Shown here: positions 1 through 10,817 of the stretch, one piece after another
How the letters are laid out: each line of letters begins with the position of its first letter
Numbering within the stretch: the stretch's first letter is position 1
NCBI GenBank assembly: GCA_028571685.1
Contig: CM053140.1
Span: 60,146,201 to 60,210,200 of the forward strand
DNA: 64,000 nucleotides
Source of the DNA: Heterohyrax brucei
Taxonomy: Eukaryota; Chordata; Mammalia; Hyracoidea; Procaviidae
Direction of reading: 5' to 3'
The notes under the pieces: model-generated
The model's database searches: none
The model's input: the letters and a program-made list of their open reading frames with translations, nothing else
Told to the model about the DNA's origin: nothing
Made by a program: the position numbers and the translations under genes

Positions 1-47
1 AGCAGCGCCCCCGAGGCAGATACTTTGCGTGTGCACTGCAGCACCCC

Positions 48-258
48 AGGGGCTCGTATACTAGGACTTATACCTGGCAGAGGTTCACACACTAGGCAAC
101 CCCCAACAGCAGGGGCTTATATATTAGAACCACCGCCCCTCCACAGTAAGGGCTCACAAACTAGGACCTGCACACAGTAGGGACTCATATACCAGGACCC
201 TGCACATAGTAGGGGCTCACATATCAGAATCTTTGCCCAATAAGGGCCCAATACGTAT
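48..258. repeat. Degenerate minisatellite, unit about 31-37 bp
   Basis: About six tandem units, each starting with a form of GGGCTCAYATAYTAGRACC and ending in a CACAGTAG-like spacer. Starts fall near 50, 83, 113, 150, 181 and 213, so the unit is 30-37 bp and diverged. It may extend to the left of the window. Confidence 0.75.
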
Positions 259-1155
259 GCTGAAATGAATGAGACTAAAGTTGATCCTTTCAGTTTCTCT
301 TCCTTGAGGACCTGGCTAGTCAAGAAATGGGTGACATCCAGAACAGTCTGTGGCTCCGGAGGAGAGGAGCCCATCAGTAGCCAAGGCCTGGCCTTTCTGA
401 CCCTCTTCTCTGCAGCACAGAGCCTGTGGGCAGGAGCCTGGCTTCTCCAGACCAGTCCCTCAGGTGTCTCTGTAATCTTTTATTGCTCCTCTCTGGACTC
501 CTAGAGACCACTGCATTTTGCGAGTTTGAAAGAAGGAACATTTAAGGTCAGTCGAGTGGATAAATCACTTTTTTAAAAAAAACGGGCAAACATGGCTTTA
601 CACAACAGCCTGTGACAAATGAATCTTTAGGGGACAATATGGCAAGAAACATCCATTTTTTCAAAGGGTACCACGGCCTTGGGAGAAATAATGAGGGTTT
701 TTTAAGATTCTAATTATTCCCTGGAGCTGACAGGCTGAATGACTGAGGAACTGCCACATGCCCAGAGTTCACATTGGCATCAGGGTCTAATTTGGGGTCT
801 CCCAGCAAGCCCCCTGCTCCCAGTGGTGGCCTGGTATTTGCAGTGCATGTCCTTGAGGTTCTCTGCTTGCCTGCTGACCTGTGCACTTCTCACTGAAGTC
901 TCTGTGAAGACTAGTGGTGATTTCTCCTCTCTCCTGGGTGCTCAGCATCAGGCCAGGGCCCAGCACAGAGGACTGAGCACAGGCCCCGGAGTCAAAGGAG
1001 ACTGGACAGCACAGCCCTGCTCTTTAAGAGGTGGCAGGGGAGCAGCTGGCCCCACCCTGTGTCCCCACACTGGAGGAAGAGGAGAGGTGAAGCAACCAGA
1101 TGGAAGGAGAGAAAGCATGGAAATTACAACTGTTGGTTTGATGTGTAAATGACAG
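259..1155. other. Unplaced, single-copy-like DNA
   Basis: No repeat family or coding signature recognised. A 137-codon plus-strand frame at 739-1152 has low-complexity composition and no domain, and is taken as chance. Confidence 0.5.
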
Positions 1156-1620
1156 TGTGTGAGATTCCTGACGTCCCTGCTGTAACAGAGATAACACAAG
1201 TGAATGACTTTAAAGAGAAATCTTATTCTGTTGCCACCTAATAGACTGCGAGTCCAAATTCAGGGCACCAGCTCCAGGGGAAGTCTTTCTCTGTTGGCTC
1301 TGGAGGAAAGTCCCTAGTCTTCAATCTTCCCTGAAGCACGGGTGCCCTGGGTCCTTTCCAAAGGACCCACTCTGCTCCCTGTCCTTACTGGTGGTCTGAG
1401 GTCGCCAACTCTCCCTTTCCTTTAGAACCCCCGAGATTGCCTTAAAGTACAAGATAATCCTACAGAATGAGTCGTGACTCACTAACACAGCCACCGCCCA
1501 TCCTCCCTGGTTAAAGTCAGAGGAAGGATTTACAACATATGGGAACATCACGGAGGACCAGGAATCATGGCCCAGACGAACTGCTGCACATTTCTGAGGA
1601 GGCACAATTCAGTCCATAAC
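1156..1620 (-). mobile_element. Solo LTR, MLT1-like MaLR (ERVL) family, antisense
   Basis: The antisense copy runs from a TGTNNTAG-like edge (CTGCTGTAACAGAG) to CACAATTCAGTCCATAACA. Read on the minus strand this is the usual MaLR order, ending with a TCTGTTAYAGCAGCA-type terminus. Flanks GACAG/AACAG look like a 5-bp target duplication, as expected for ERVL-class elements. No internal region is attached. Fossil, moderately diverged. Confidence 0.7.
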
Positions 1621-1950
1621 AACAGCTCTTCCCAGAAGCCGAGCGTGGCTCCTGCCTCTCCACGTGTGCCCCACCCCAGCCCTCCTTCCTCAACCCAAGA
1701 GGACTCACCGTCCAGTGTAGCCTGACTTCTGCACTGGCCCCCAGCCATCCAGTCACTGGCTTAGCCAGGTTTCCGCCCCTCATTGTCCAGTCTGCCATTT
1801 CTAGGGCTCAGGACCCCAGAAAAGAATTCAAGAGTCACAAGTTCAATCACTCTGGCTACTGGTCCTGCCTGACCTGGACCAAACCCGTCAGAGCTACTGG
1901 ACCCTGAAATCGTCCCCAACATATTCCCCATCTATTCCTGCCCCTCCTCA
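1621..1950. other. Unplaced DNA between LTR and L2 relic
   Basis: C-rich, single-copy-like. The right part may already be the upstream part of the following L2 relic, but I cannot fix a boundary. Confidence 0.4.
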
Positions 1951-1954
1951 GACA

Positions 1955-2600
1955 CAAGGAGATCTTTCAAAAAAGTTGAATCAAAGTTCAGTTCTCTGCT
2001 TAAGATTCCTACTGTGTTAAAATGAAATTCAAATTTGTCATCATAGGGTAACAACTAAAGTGCTGGCAGGGAGTAGACAGCCAGGAGAGAGTGTACAGTG
2101 TTAGGAGAGACCAGCAGGGTGTGGGGAAGCACACAGTGGGGTGCTGTTACCATCCTGGTCCTGAATGTGGTCAAAGGAGGGAGCCATTCACAGAAGCCTC
2201 AGGGAGCTGCCCCGTGGGGATGCACCCCATGGGAGCTGGAACCATAGACAGAAACACAGCCACTGCCTAAATCGCTCAACAAGATGGGGCCAGTGAACAA
2301 ATGCCCAATCTCCCTCTCCTGCTGCACCAGATCACTTCAGCCTCCTTCTCAACCCTTTTTCTTCTGTCTCTTCATCTACTAAATGACTTCTCAGCTCAAA
2401 TATTACCTCCTCAAGGAAGCCTTCCCTGATCTCATCCAGGACCAAGTTAAACACTTGTACCCCCTTCATGATACCCTGTCCTTCTCCTGGGCAGGGCTCC
2501 CTACTAGGGTAATTAACTTTACTGCAATTAACTAGAAAGTATTTTAATCCACTGCCAGGATCCCTTTGTCCTGTTCACTGTTGTATTCCTTGAGTCTGGC
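1955..2600 (+). mobile_element. LINE L2 relic, two matching segments
   Basis: 1965-2046 (GAGATCTTTC, GTTCTCTGCTTAAGA) matches the L2 3' region before the stop. 2325-2595 carries the signature GGAAGCCTTCCCTGATCTC followed by TTGTATTCCTTGAGTCTGGC. The DNA between (about 2050-2320) is unplaced. Very old. Confidence 0.6.
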
Positions 2601-2919
2601 TCATTTTGACCTTCCAAAAATGCCAGGACCGACTTTCCCCCCAAATTTCCCCTTGTCCTGACTCCTCAAATTTGGGCTGGATATATGGGTGTGGCCACCC
2701 TGTGGATCAAGCCATTCTGAAATAGGTGGTGTGTGCCTATGACAGGGAAGAGGATACTATGGGTTCAGCGTCTTTGCCACAGGTGAGGATCTTGGCTTGG
2801 GCCTGTCTTATCATTGGCTTGTATCCAACTCCTGATTACCCTGACCCTTTTATTCCAGGCTCGTGTATTTACTCATTCTTTTCTGCCTTCCCTCCTCCTC
2901 CTGCCTTTCCCTCCAGCCC

Positions 2920-3300
2920 CCAAAGCATTTACTGAGCTAGTTCTTTGTGCCAGGCCTAGTGCCAGGAACGGATGTTTGAGGGTGCTGGAGGCTGTCCACG
3001 TGGAGCTGTCTCTCTGGAGGATGTAGCAAGGGAGGGAAAAACACAGCAGAGTAGTACAGGCTGTGGGAATGATGAGGAGGAATACAGGGGAGGCCCCAAC
3101 CCAATCTGGTGAATGTCTGAGGCAGGTAGTCAGGAAGGGCTTCCCAGAAGAGGTGTCCCCCTGAGCATACAAAGAACTGCCCAGGTGAAGTTGCAGGAAC
3201 AGCATTTCTATGGGGAAACAGCATGTGTGCTGTGTCCCAAAGATAAAGACAGGGGTTGAGGTACCTATTGACAACTGCAGCCAGGGTGAAAGGAGGGTGG
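2920..3300 (-). mobile_element. LINE L2 3' end, antisense
   Basis: Reads AGCATTTACTGAGCTAGTTC, TTTGTGCCAGG, then AGGAAGGGCTTCCCAGAAGA and GGAACAGCATTT, which is the reverse complement of the L2 3' end in the right order. Confidence 0.65.
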
Positions 3301-3329
3301 TAAGAGTTGAAGCTGGAGACTTGGGGTGG

Positions 3330-3774
3330 TAGATTGCAGACATGGCTGCAAATTCTCCCACCGCTGAGGACTTGCCCATTGGTATGGGGATATCACAGCT
3401 TTTCTGACTAGGAGAAGAAGCTGTTTGCCCACACCTTAAATCTGGGGTGGGCCTGATAACTTGCTTTTGCAAAAAGAGTCGTTAACTAAAGTGACATGTG
3501 CAGAAGCTTGAAAAACCATTTGTGCTCAGGAGCCAGCCTTTTCCTGTTTCAGGGAACTCTGCAGACATCATCATGTGCAAAAGCCAGAGCTGGCGTCTCA
3601 GAGCAGGACAGACCTCAGACACTATAGCTGTGGACTCACACAGGTGAAGGAGGCCTTGGGAGGTCTAGTCCCAGGGAGCAGGCCCACATGAGAATTGGCG
3701 AGCCAACCCACGGATTCACAAGAAGTAATAATAAATGCTTGTTGTTTTATGTCACTGAGTTTGGGATGGTTTGT
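3330..3774 (+). mobile_element. MLT-type MaLR LTR, old
   Basis: GGTGGGCCTGATAACTTGCT, AAGTGACATGTGC and the end AATAAATGCTTGTTGTTTTA followed by a GTCACTGAGTTT box are the standard 3' half of MLT1-class LTRs with their polyadenylation signal. The younger LTR starts where this one ends. Fossil, strongly diverged. Confidence 0.7.
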
Positions 3775-4272
3775 TGTTATAAGCTGACTTATGTCCCCAC
3801 AAAACGTGTGTGGACTTGACTAGTTCATGAATCACGGTATCATGTGATTGTCCAGTGCTTTGTTTTGTTGTCCGGTATCATTTTCCAATGTGTTGTAAAT
3901 CCTAGCCTTTATGATGTTAATGAGACAGAGTTAGAGGCAATTACGTTAATGAGGCAGAACTCACAAAGGATGAGATTGCATCTTGAGGCGATCTTGTGAG
4001 CTATGGTAGATGGAAGCGAGCAGACAGGAAGAAGGACCCTCACGCCACTCAGAAAAGTCATTTACTTTGGACTTGGGGTCCCTGTACCCAGAAGCTTCTA
4101 GATTAATGACAAGGACCTTCTTCCCGAGCCAACAGAGAAAGAAAGCTTTCCCCTGGAGCTGGTGCCCTGGGTTTAGACTTTTAGCCTCCCAAACTGTGAC
4201 AGAATAAATTTCTGTTTTTTGAAGGTGTTCACTTGCGGTATTTCTGTTTAGCAGCACTTGATGGCTAAGATA
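3775..4272 (+). mobile_element. Solo LTR, MLT1-like MaLR family
   Basis: Starts TGTTATAAGCTGACTTATGT, contains GTGTTGTAAATCCTAGCCTT and ATGATGTTAATGAGRCAG, then CCCTGGAGCTGGTGCCCTGG, an AATAAA signal and the terminus GCAGCACTTGATGGCTAAGA. Same family as the copies at 13296, 22660, 41892 and 53063. No internal region. It seems to have inserted at the very end of the older MLT LTR. Confidence 0.75.
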
Positions 4273-4364
4273 CTTGCTAAGTGGCAGAAGCTGATGCATG
4301 AAAGGATGGCCTAGACTAGGGAAGGCCTTTTGTCCCTAGCTGAAGAGTCTGGAGTTTATTACTT

Positions 4365-4580
4365 CAACTATGACAGTGGGTTCTGTGACATGACGGCAAG
4401 TGTTCAAATCCCAGCTCTGCCACTAATTAGCTGTGGGACCTTGGACAGTGCACTTCACCTCTCTGTACTTCAATTTCCTTATCTGTTGCATGAGAACATT
4501 CATTCCTTAAAGAAGTATAACACTATAAAATGCACCAATAAATACGAAGTGCTGAGGATATTACTCTTGCATGCTAAGTA
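4365..4580 (+). mobile_element. MIR SINE
   Basis: AAATCCCAGCTCTGCCACTA, TTAGCTGTGGGACCTTGGAC, TCAATTTCCTTATCTGTTGC and the AATAAATACGAAGTGCTGAG tail follow the MIR core order. Confidence 0.8.
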
Positions 4581-4589
4581 CTACTCACG

Positions 4590-6015
4590 AAATACTGGCT
4601 ACTGGCCATCAAACTGATATTGTGGTTTCTCACCCACCACCTCTGTGGATCTCTAGAGTTCTGGGCCACATTCAGTGACTTGGATGCCCAGTCTCAACTG
4701 AGATAACCCCAGACTTAAACTTTTGCTTCTGCCTGTAGGATGACCAACCGTTCTGGCTTGCCCAGAACTTGCTCAGATTTAGCATGGAAAAATCCTGTCC
4801 CAGCAAAGCACTCATTACCAGATAAACTAGGGACAGCTGGTCACCCTTTCTGCTAGCCAACCCTGTAGGTCTAAAGGAATTGCTGTTCTTGTATCCCAGT
4901 CTGCCCACCTGTCCTAATATGGTATGATCCTTTCTTCTTATATAGCTGAGTCCTCCTTGGTTTTAAATCAAACACCTGTAACATATAAGGGGCTCAGAGT
5001 AGACTGTGATGTCATGTGCACGTGAGGCAATTGCTATACTGTTAAACTGTTTCACTGAACACCTGATGTCTTTGGGTAACGACTGCATTTAAAATAATAC
5101 CAGAGAAATTAGAAATGGCACCAACGTTTCTACAGCAGGCTATTTGGCTTTCTGTGACAGTGTCAGTCAAGCATCAGGCCAGCTCCTCTGAGAGGTTTAC
5201 AGTCCGCTCTGTAAGAGGGGCACTGAGAGTCTTTTGTTTTTGTCACTGTTTAGTCACAGAGCCTGTAGCTTTCAGGGGCGGTGGGCCTGAGGGTGACTTT
5301 CCTTGGGGACCTAAGATAGGAGGGCATGGGGAGAGTCAGTGTCCCCAGGAGGGCTGAGGATGATGCGGGCATCAGGGGGATGTGATGATCACAGTTCATC
5401 GAGTCCCTGTAACTGATGCCCTTTCCCTCATATATTTGTATTTATTCAGTGCAGGTCACAGCCAGACCTGCTGTGGTAACAAAAAGGAAGGCACACTGCT
5501 GGAAGCCCACAGGAACCTCAGGCAAAAGAGCATGGAGCTGGCTGCAGGGCCGACCCCCAGTGTAGACTAAAGGGTCAAAGAGGCCTGCAGGTTCTGACTG
5601 GGCCTGGCCTGCTCCTCCAGAGCGGGAGACCACCGGTGATGTGTGCCCGAGGCCTGGGTCTTCCTGGATGATGCGTGTTTCCCCAGAATCGCAGGTAGCT
5701 GTGATAATAATAATAATAGCATGACCAGCAGTGCAACCCGCAATGACTGCTGCTGTTAGGTGCCCACTGTGCAAGGACGCTGAGTGTGGTGGTGAGCTGC
5801 GCTTTCCAGGCTTGCTGTATCATTAGGACCCATCAGGAGAAGGAAGCATTCTCAATGCCCTGGGGCAGGGGGAAGGGCTGCTGCCTGGGCAAGAACTACC
5901 AGCCAGAGCTGCCGAAAGCCCACCACCTGCCCCAAGCTGAAAGGAACCATATTTCTGCCTGTGTGTGACCCATTCAGTGTCCCAGGTTGGGGAAGCCCTA
6001 GGTAGGGCAGAAAGA
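4590..6015. other. Unplaced DNA with one MITE-like element
   Basis: Single-copy-like apart from the inverted-repeat element at 4738-4849 and an (AAT) microsatellite at 5702-5718 (GATAATAATAATAATAGC). No coding signature. Confidence 0.5.
4738..4849. mobile_element. Short inverted-repeat (MITE-like) DNA element
   Basis: The left end GGATGACCAACCGTTCTGG pairs imperfectly with the right end CTAGGGACAGCTGGTCACCC, which is its inverse: GGTGACCAGCTGTCCC. Size and ends suggest an old nonautonomous hAT-type element. Family not recognised. Confidence 0.45.
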
Positions 6016-6019
6016 GCAG

Positions 6020-6215
6020 GCTGTGGGGCAGCCTGGCTGGATGTGACTCCTTATCTAACCACTTAGCAGCCTTGAGGCCTTAGAAAAGTAACTTTCTCTA
6101 CCTTCTGTCCCTCAGTTTCCTCCTCTGTGAAATGGGGATAATAATGGTCCCGAGTTTTAGGATGCTGTGGGAAAAACGTGAGTTAACACAAGCAAAGAGT
6201 CATGAACAGGTTGTG
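6020..6215 (+). mobile_element. MIR SINE
   Basis: CTTAGCAGCCTTGAGGCCTT, CCTCAGTTTCCTCCTCTGTG and AATGGGGATAATAATGGTCC follow MIR order. Confidence 0.75.
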
Positions 6216-6407
6216 ACTTCAGACAAAGGTCAGGAAAGAAAATGATGTAACACATCTAACACATCATTCACAGCCAAAGGCAGGGTCGTAGCCGTGACCT
6301 ATGGGTGATAAGAACTGCAGCGCACAGGGACTGGTTTTGCTCTCTACTGTTCTCTTTCCTCTGACCATCATTATTTACCTTACATCTTACGCGTACAAAA
6401 TCAAAAG

Positions 6408-6620
6408 TGAACCAAAAAATCAAACCCACTGCCTTAGGGTGAGTTTTGACTCATGGCAACTCTATGTGTGACAGATTAGCACTGCTCTACAGGGTTTTCA
6501 TTGCTGTTGATTGCTGCAAAAACAGATAGCCAGGTCTTGCTTTTGCAGTGCAGCTGGGTTGTGTTGAGTTTCCAACCTTCAGGTTAGTTATTGAGTGCAA
6601 ACCATTTGGACCATCTTCTC
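6408..6620 (-). mobile_element. AfroSINE, long form, antisense
   Basis: Starts ATCAAACCCACTGCC and GACTCATGGCAACTCTATGT, with the extra middle block seen only in the long form, then AACCTTCAGGTTAG and ends CAAACCATTTGGACCATC, the inverse of the tRNA-like head. Diverged. Confidence 0.75.
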
Positions 6621-6629
6621 CCTTTCCCA

Positions 6630-6800
6630 AAACAAACAAATAAAAACCAAATTATTTGCCACTACATTGATTCTGACTCATAGTTATGCTATGCCAGAAT
6701 CCTGTAAATCTCATCTAGTTACAGCTTAAGTCTAGATATCACAGACAATGTCAGGTCTGTATGAGGCTGAGTCTCCTTGGAGACCACTCGCTTGGAAAGG
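6630..6800 (-). mobile_element. AfroSINE, antisense, degraded
   Basis: AATAAAAACCAAATTATTTG, CCACTACATTGATTCTGACT and CATAGTTATGCTATGCC match the inverted SINE 3' half. The tRNA-like head is hard to follow. It sits directly beside the previous copy. Confidence 0.55.
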
Positions 6801-6823
6801 AGCTAAGATGATGGGTTACTGAC

Positions 6824-7299
6824 TGTCTTAGCCACCCAGTGCTGCTGTAACAGAAACACCACAAGTGAATGGCTTTAACAAAGAAGAGGAGGCTAAAGTC
6901 CAAATTCAGGACATCAGCTCCTGGGAAAGTCTTTCTCAGTTGGCTCTGGAGGATGATATTTGTCATCAGTCTTCCCTTGGACTGGGAGCTTCTGAGACAC
7001 AGGGACCACAGGCCCCAGTGACATGCTCTGCTTCTGACACTGCTTCTTGGTGGTTTGAGGTCCCCTCCTCTTTACTTGCTTCCTTGTCCTTTCTATCCCA
7101 AGATGCTGCCTCAAGGCACAATAGTCTCACACACTGAGAACTGCCCCGGCAGTTCTGCTTCAGAACTGCTTCCCATCTGCCCTCATTTGTCATAGAGGCA
7201 GGGTCTATAGCATATAGGAACACTGCACAATACCAGAAATCGCAGCCCAGCCAATTCGCTGCACACGTTTTTTGGTGGGACATAGTTCAATCCATGACA
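6824..7299 (-). mobile_element. Solo LTR, MLT1-like MaLR family, with perfect 5-bp target duplication
   Basis: Antisense copy with ends TGTCTTAGCCACCCAGTGCT and TAGTTCAATCCATGACA, so the element is TG...CA ended. CTGAC flanks it on both sides (6819-6823 and 7300-7304), an exact 5-bp duplication that fits ERVL/MaLR integrase. No internal region, so a solo LTR formed by recombination. Fossil. Confidence 0.85.
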
Positions 7300-7304
7300 C
7301 TGAC

Positions 7305-8700
7305 CATCTTTCCCCAACACACACATCCACTGTAAAACTGTGAGACACAGATGGGATAAGGGCAACAGAACATTCCATCAAAAAAGGGAGAGAACAGGAT
7401 GATCACAGGCACTGGTCCACAACAATTCTGAAATCCCAGAGGGCAAAAACTGTCAGTTTCCGCCACCGCAGAGAGAGGGAAGGTCCCTGAGTAGGGCCCC
7501 TTTCCGCCTCCTGGGTGTGGCCTCCCCATACATTGTTCCCCATGGTATTGACTCTCCCCTCGGCTCTTGGCCCTGTCCCCTCAATCCTTCCTTTTGCCTG
7601 AGAAGCAGCCCTTGTGTACAGCTGAGTGACTTTCTCAGCCTGGTTCCCACACTTAAGATGTCAGGGACCTAGCCCACTTAGTCCAAACCAGAAACTCATT
7701 TGCTGGTACAACACACTTAACACTTGTGTGGGCTTTCTATCCATCTGATTCTTCTCCATGCCGTTTGACGAGAAACCCACCGCAATTGCTTTCATGAGCT
7801 GTCTCTTTGTACTTTGTGTCCAACTGCTTTGGCCTCATATCCTTAAGAGTCTTAGAAAATCTTTCCTGAGCTGATAGGGTGCATGAGTTACTGCCTTAAA
7901 CCCTTCCTGTTAATGAAAGGTCTTGGTCTCAGCATTTATTTGGTTTTAGGCAACAGAACTTGCTTCACTCTGACAGTGTTTTTCCAGGCTGAGGAGACTA
8001 AGGATAATAAACCATTTTATTTTCCAGAACTGCAAGGCCTGGACACCTTCTATTTTCTCTAACTTTTGCTTGCAAATTGAAGTAATTCATAGCTCATTTC
8101 TGTCTTCTCATATTTTCTCACAGGTAAGAAGCCGACAGACACTTTGGCTGTTCTGCCTGCAAATCATTCTGCCAAATTCTATTGGTTGGTTAGGTACATT
8201 TTCCATCTTTCAAATTACTCTCAATTGTTCTGAAACCATATACCATAGGCCATCACTTTTCATATCTGCTGTAGTAGTTTCCTCTATGCCTTTCCCACCT
8301 GAACTAACAATTGGCTTACCATTTTTCTTGACTCTGTGCACAGGTTCCTTGCCACTTATTTAGAATAGCACGATGTCAGTTCTGCTGATCAAAGCAAGTG
8401 CCAAGATAAGCCTGTATTTGAGGGCTGGAGAGATAGACTCCCCGTGTCGATGGAATCAGCCTCAAAGTATGGTGCCTCTAAGTAGTTTAGAGGCATTATT
8501 ACCTAGTGCCAAAAGACAAGGAAAAAATAGTATTTTTTAAGGGCATCAAATGTTGACTGCCATTGATGGGTTCTTTTTACAGATTCTGACACCATAAGAA
8601 GGTCTTTGCTGGTGGATCCAACTCTGGCTGCAGAGTCTTGAGCCAACAGAACTCTGAACACCAGATTGCACATCTCAGTCTCCCATTTGTCCCTGTGCAC
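7305..8700. other. Unplaced DNA, AT-rich after 7,680
   Basis: 7305-7670 is GC-rich and single-copy-like. 7680-8400 is more AT-rich with the texture of an old interspersed repeat, for example TTATTTTCCAGAACTGCAAG, but I cannot name a family and claim no coding content. Confidence 0.35.
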
Positions 8701-8704
8701 CCCT

Positions 8705-8922
8705 AGGGGGGAATTCTTGGATGGTGCAAATGGTTAAAGTGCATAGCTGTTAATTGAAAGGTTGGTGGTTCAAGTCCACCCAGAAGCTCTTCAGGAGAAA
8801 GCCCTTGTGTTCTACTTCTGAAAAGTCAACCATTGAAAATCCGGTGGAGTACAGTTCTACCCTGATACACACGGGGTCACCATGAATCAGAGTCAACTCA
8901 ACAGCAACTGGTTACTGGAATA
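8705..8922 (+). mobile_element. AfroSINE, long form
   Basis: Head TTGGATGGTGCAAATGGTTA, B-box-like GGTTGGTGGTTCAAGTCCAC, middle CTACTTCTGAAAAGTCAACC (absent from the short form), tail GTCACCATGAATCAGAGTCA and CAACAGCAACTGG. Confidence 0.85.
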
Positions 8923-9124
8923 TCAGTGCAAGTTGGTGTACCTCACTGGGTCTCCTCTGAGCAAGGTTCTTTGATTTCTTACTAGGAGCTAGGTACCATG
9001 CTCGTCACAAACAAAAGAACAAAGGCATGATCTCTACCGGCCAAGGTGTGAGGTAGAAACTGGTGGTTTCAGATAAATTACGACCTTCGTGACACTATTA
9101 TTTACCCCAAGTCTGCTTTATTTT

Positions 9125-9162
9125 ATATATACATATATATATATATATACATATATATATTA
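9125..9162. repeat. (TA)n-rich microsatellite
   Basis: Alternating TA with two interspersed ACA units, just upstream of an AfroSINE. Confidence 0.9.
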
Positions 9163-9184
9163 ACATCATAGTATACCATTATCA

Positions 9185-9349
9185 AGGAAATGCTGGTAGC
9201 GTAGCGGTTAAGTGTTACATCTGCTAACGAGAAGTTCGGCAGTTCTAATCCACCAGGCTGTCCTTGGAAATTTTATGGAGCAATTGTGTCCTGTCCTATA
9301 GGGTTGCTATAGATTGGAATTGACTCCATACTAGTGGGTTTTTTGTTTT
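9185..9349 (+). mobile_element. AfroSINE with 13-bp target duplication
   Basis: Head GGTAGCGTAGCGGTTAAGTG, box B-like GTTCGGCAGTTCTAATCC, tail GGTTGCTATAGATTGGAATT and GGGTTTTTTGTTTTT. Flanks TATACCATTATCA (9172-9184) and TATACCATTGTCA (9350-9362) match at 12 of 13 bases. Confidence 0.92.
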
Positions 9350-9654
9350 TATACCATTGTCATACCCACCAAAATTAACAATAACCCCCTAATGTCATCA
9401 AACCTTCAGAAAATATTTAATTCTTCCAGTGGCCTCATACATGTTTTGTTCTTGCTTTTTTTTTTTATAGTTTGACTCAGGATTTAAGTGTATCTTACAA
9501 ATTGCAATTGGTTGGTAAATCCTGTCTCTTAGGCTATAATTTCTCTTCAATTGTTTTTGTAAATCATTTGTTGAAGAAACTGTGCCCTTTTTCCTGTAAT
9601 TCTTAGAGAAACCCTTTGAGACAGCTACTGCAGATCCATACTTTCTTACCCAAA

Positions 9655-9868
9655 CCCTGGAGTTGCATAAAAAACAAAAAGTTACTGTTGATGCCTGTTT
9701 ATGGTGATCCCATGTGTTTCAGAGTAGAATTGCCCCATGGGAGCTTGCTGACTTTGATACCACTTTCGGAAGCAGATCTTCTGAGGAGCCTCCAAGTGAT
9801 TCAAACAGCCAGGCTTTTTATTAGTAGCCCAGTCCTTAGCTGTACCACCTAGGGACTCTTGGGTCAGA
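9655..9868 (-). mobile_element. AfroSINE, long form, antisense
   Basis: AAAAACAAAAAGTTACTGTT, TGGTGATCCCATGTG, TAGAATTGCCCCATGGGAGC, a GAAGCAGATCTTCTGAGGAG middle block and the inverse head CTGTACCACCTAGGGACTCT. Confidence 0.75.
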
Positions 9869-10000
9869 CTCTAGTAATCAAACATACCAAGACTTCTTTA
9901 GAAAAGATGTGAATACTTGCATGAAGTGGCTTATGTATGTACTATAAACAACCTCATGTTAGGTCAGGTCAGATTTTGCAACAAAATAATTTTAGTATGA

Positions 10001-10163
10001 AAACAAAGTCAAACACATTGCCATTCAGATGATTTGGACTCATAGACACCCTATAGGACAGAGTAGAACTGTCCCATAGGGTTTGCAAAGAGTGACTAGG
10101 ATTTGAACTGCTGACGTTTTTGGTTAGCAGCTGAATTCTAAACCATCGCACCACCATGGTTCC
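10001..10163 (-). mobile_element. AfroSINE, antisense
   Basis: AAACACATTGCCATTCAGAT, TAGGACAGAGTAGAACTGTC, CCATAGGGTTTGCAAAGAG and inverse head ATCGCACCACCATGGTTCCT. TTTAGT on both sides (9991 and 10164) is a plausible short target duplication. Confidence 0.88.
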
Positions 10164-10254
10164 TTTAGTGCCAAATATAAGAAGAAAACTAAACTTTTTC
10201 TATTGGGAACTTGAGGATTTGGGAATCACTTGTAAGGAACTGTATGAATTGTCA

Positions 10255-10400
10255 TCCAATTTACAGTGGAGGAAACTGAGACAATAACAGGGTAAGTAAT
10301 TGAGATCTCCTGCCTAGCAAGGGAGAGTCACGATTTATACTTGGATAGTCTGGAGGAAGTCTATGTTCAAAACCCCTGTGTTCTGCTGCCTCTCCCTACT
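10255..10400 (-). mobile_element. MIR SINE, antisense
   Basis: AATTTACAGTGGAGGAAACT, GAGACAATAACAGGGTAAGT and a CCTGTGTTCTGCTGCCTC end give the inverse MIR order. Confidence 0.7.
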
Positions 10401-10429
10401 TCAGGTCCCACGTGTAGACAGATGGAGGG

Positions 10430-10545
10430 TTCCCACTCACTCTCTGCCTCACGACAGTTGAGGGTGCCATTAACCTGTTGAGCCCCACTTTTTCCATCTG
10501 CAAAATAGGGATACTATTACCTGCTTCTAGGACTACTAGGAGAAG
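10430..10545 (+). mobile_element. MIR SINE fragment
   Basis: CCATCTGCAAAATAGGGATA preceded by GTTGAGCCCCACTTT and followed by CTATTACCTGCTTCTAGG. Confidence 0.6.
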
Positions 10546-10817
10546 TCAGTGAAGGAAGGCCTAGGAGAAGGCTAGAATCTTCAACTCATTTATAAAAGAA
10601 GATGTGCGGATGTCCCATCCATGTCTACTTCCTCTTCCTGTTTCCAGCTCTGTCCTGGTCTATGAAGAACCTGGCTCCCACAGAACACTGCAAGTGCGGA
10701 AATTGCCCATCCCTTTGTCATCTGCCATTACAGTCCCAGTGGAACCCCCCATGAGATAGTATGGACCACCCTTAGAAGGAAGGACCTTCTTTGCCCAGGA
10801 TCTAAAGTGGACTTATT

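Noticed and set aside
1156-7299. Pair of LTRs of one provirus (1156-1620 and 6824-7299 lie in the same orientation)
   Set aside because: The DNA between holds L2, MIR, SINEs and an opposite-strand LTR but no retroviral internal text, and each LTR has its own flanking duplication, so they are separate solo LTRs.
9185-9349. tRNA gene suggested by box-B-like GGTTCGAATCC text here and in other SINEs
   Set aside because: These are the tRNA-like heads of AfroSINEs with SINE bodies and target duplications, and no complete cloverleaf can be drawn.
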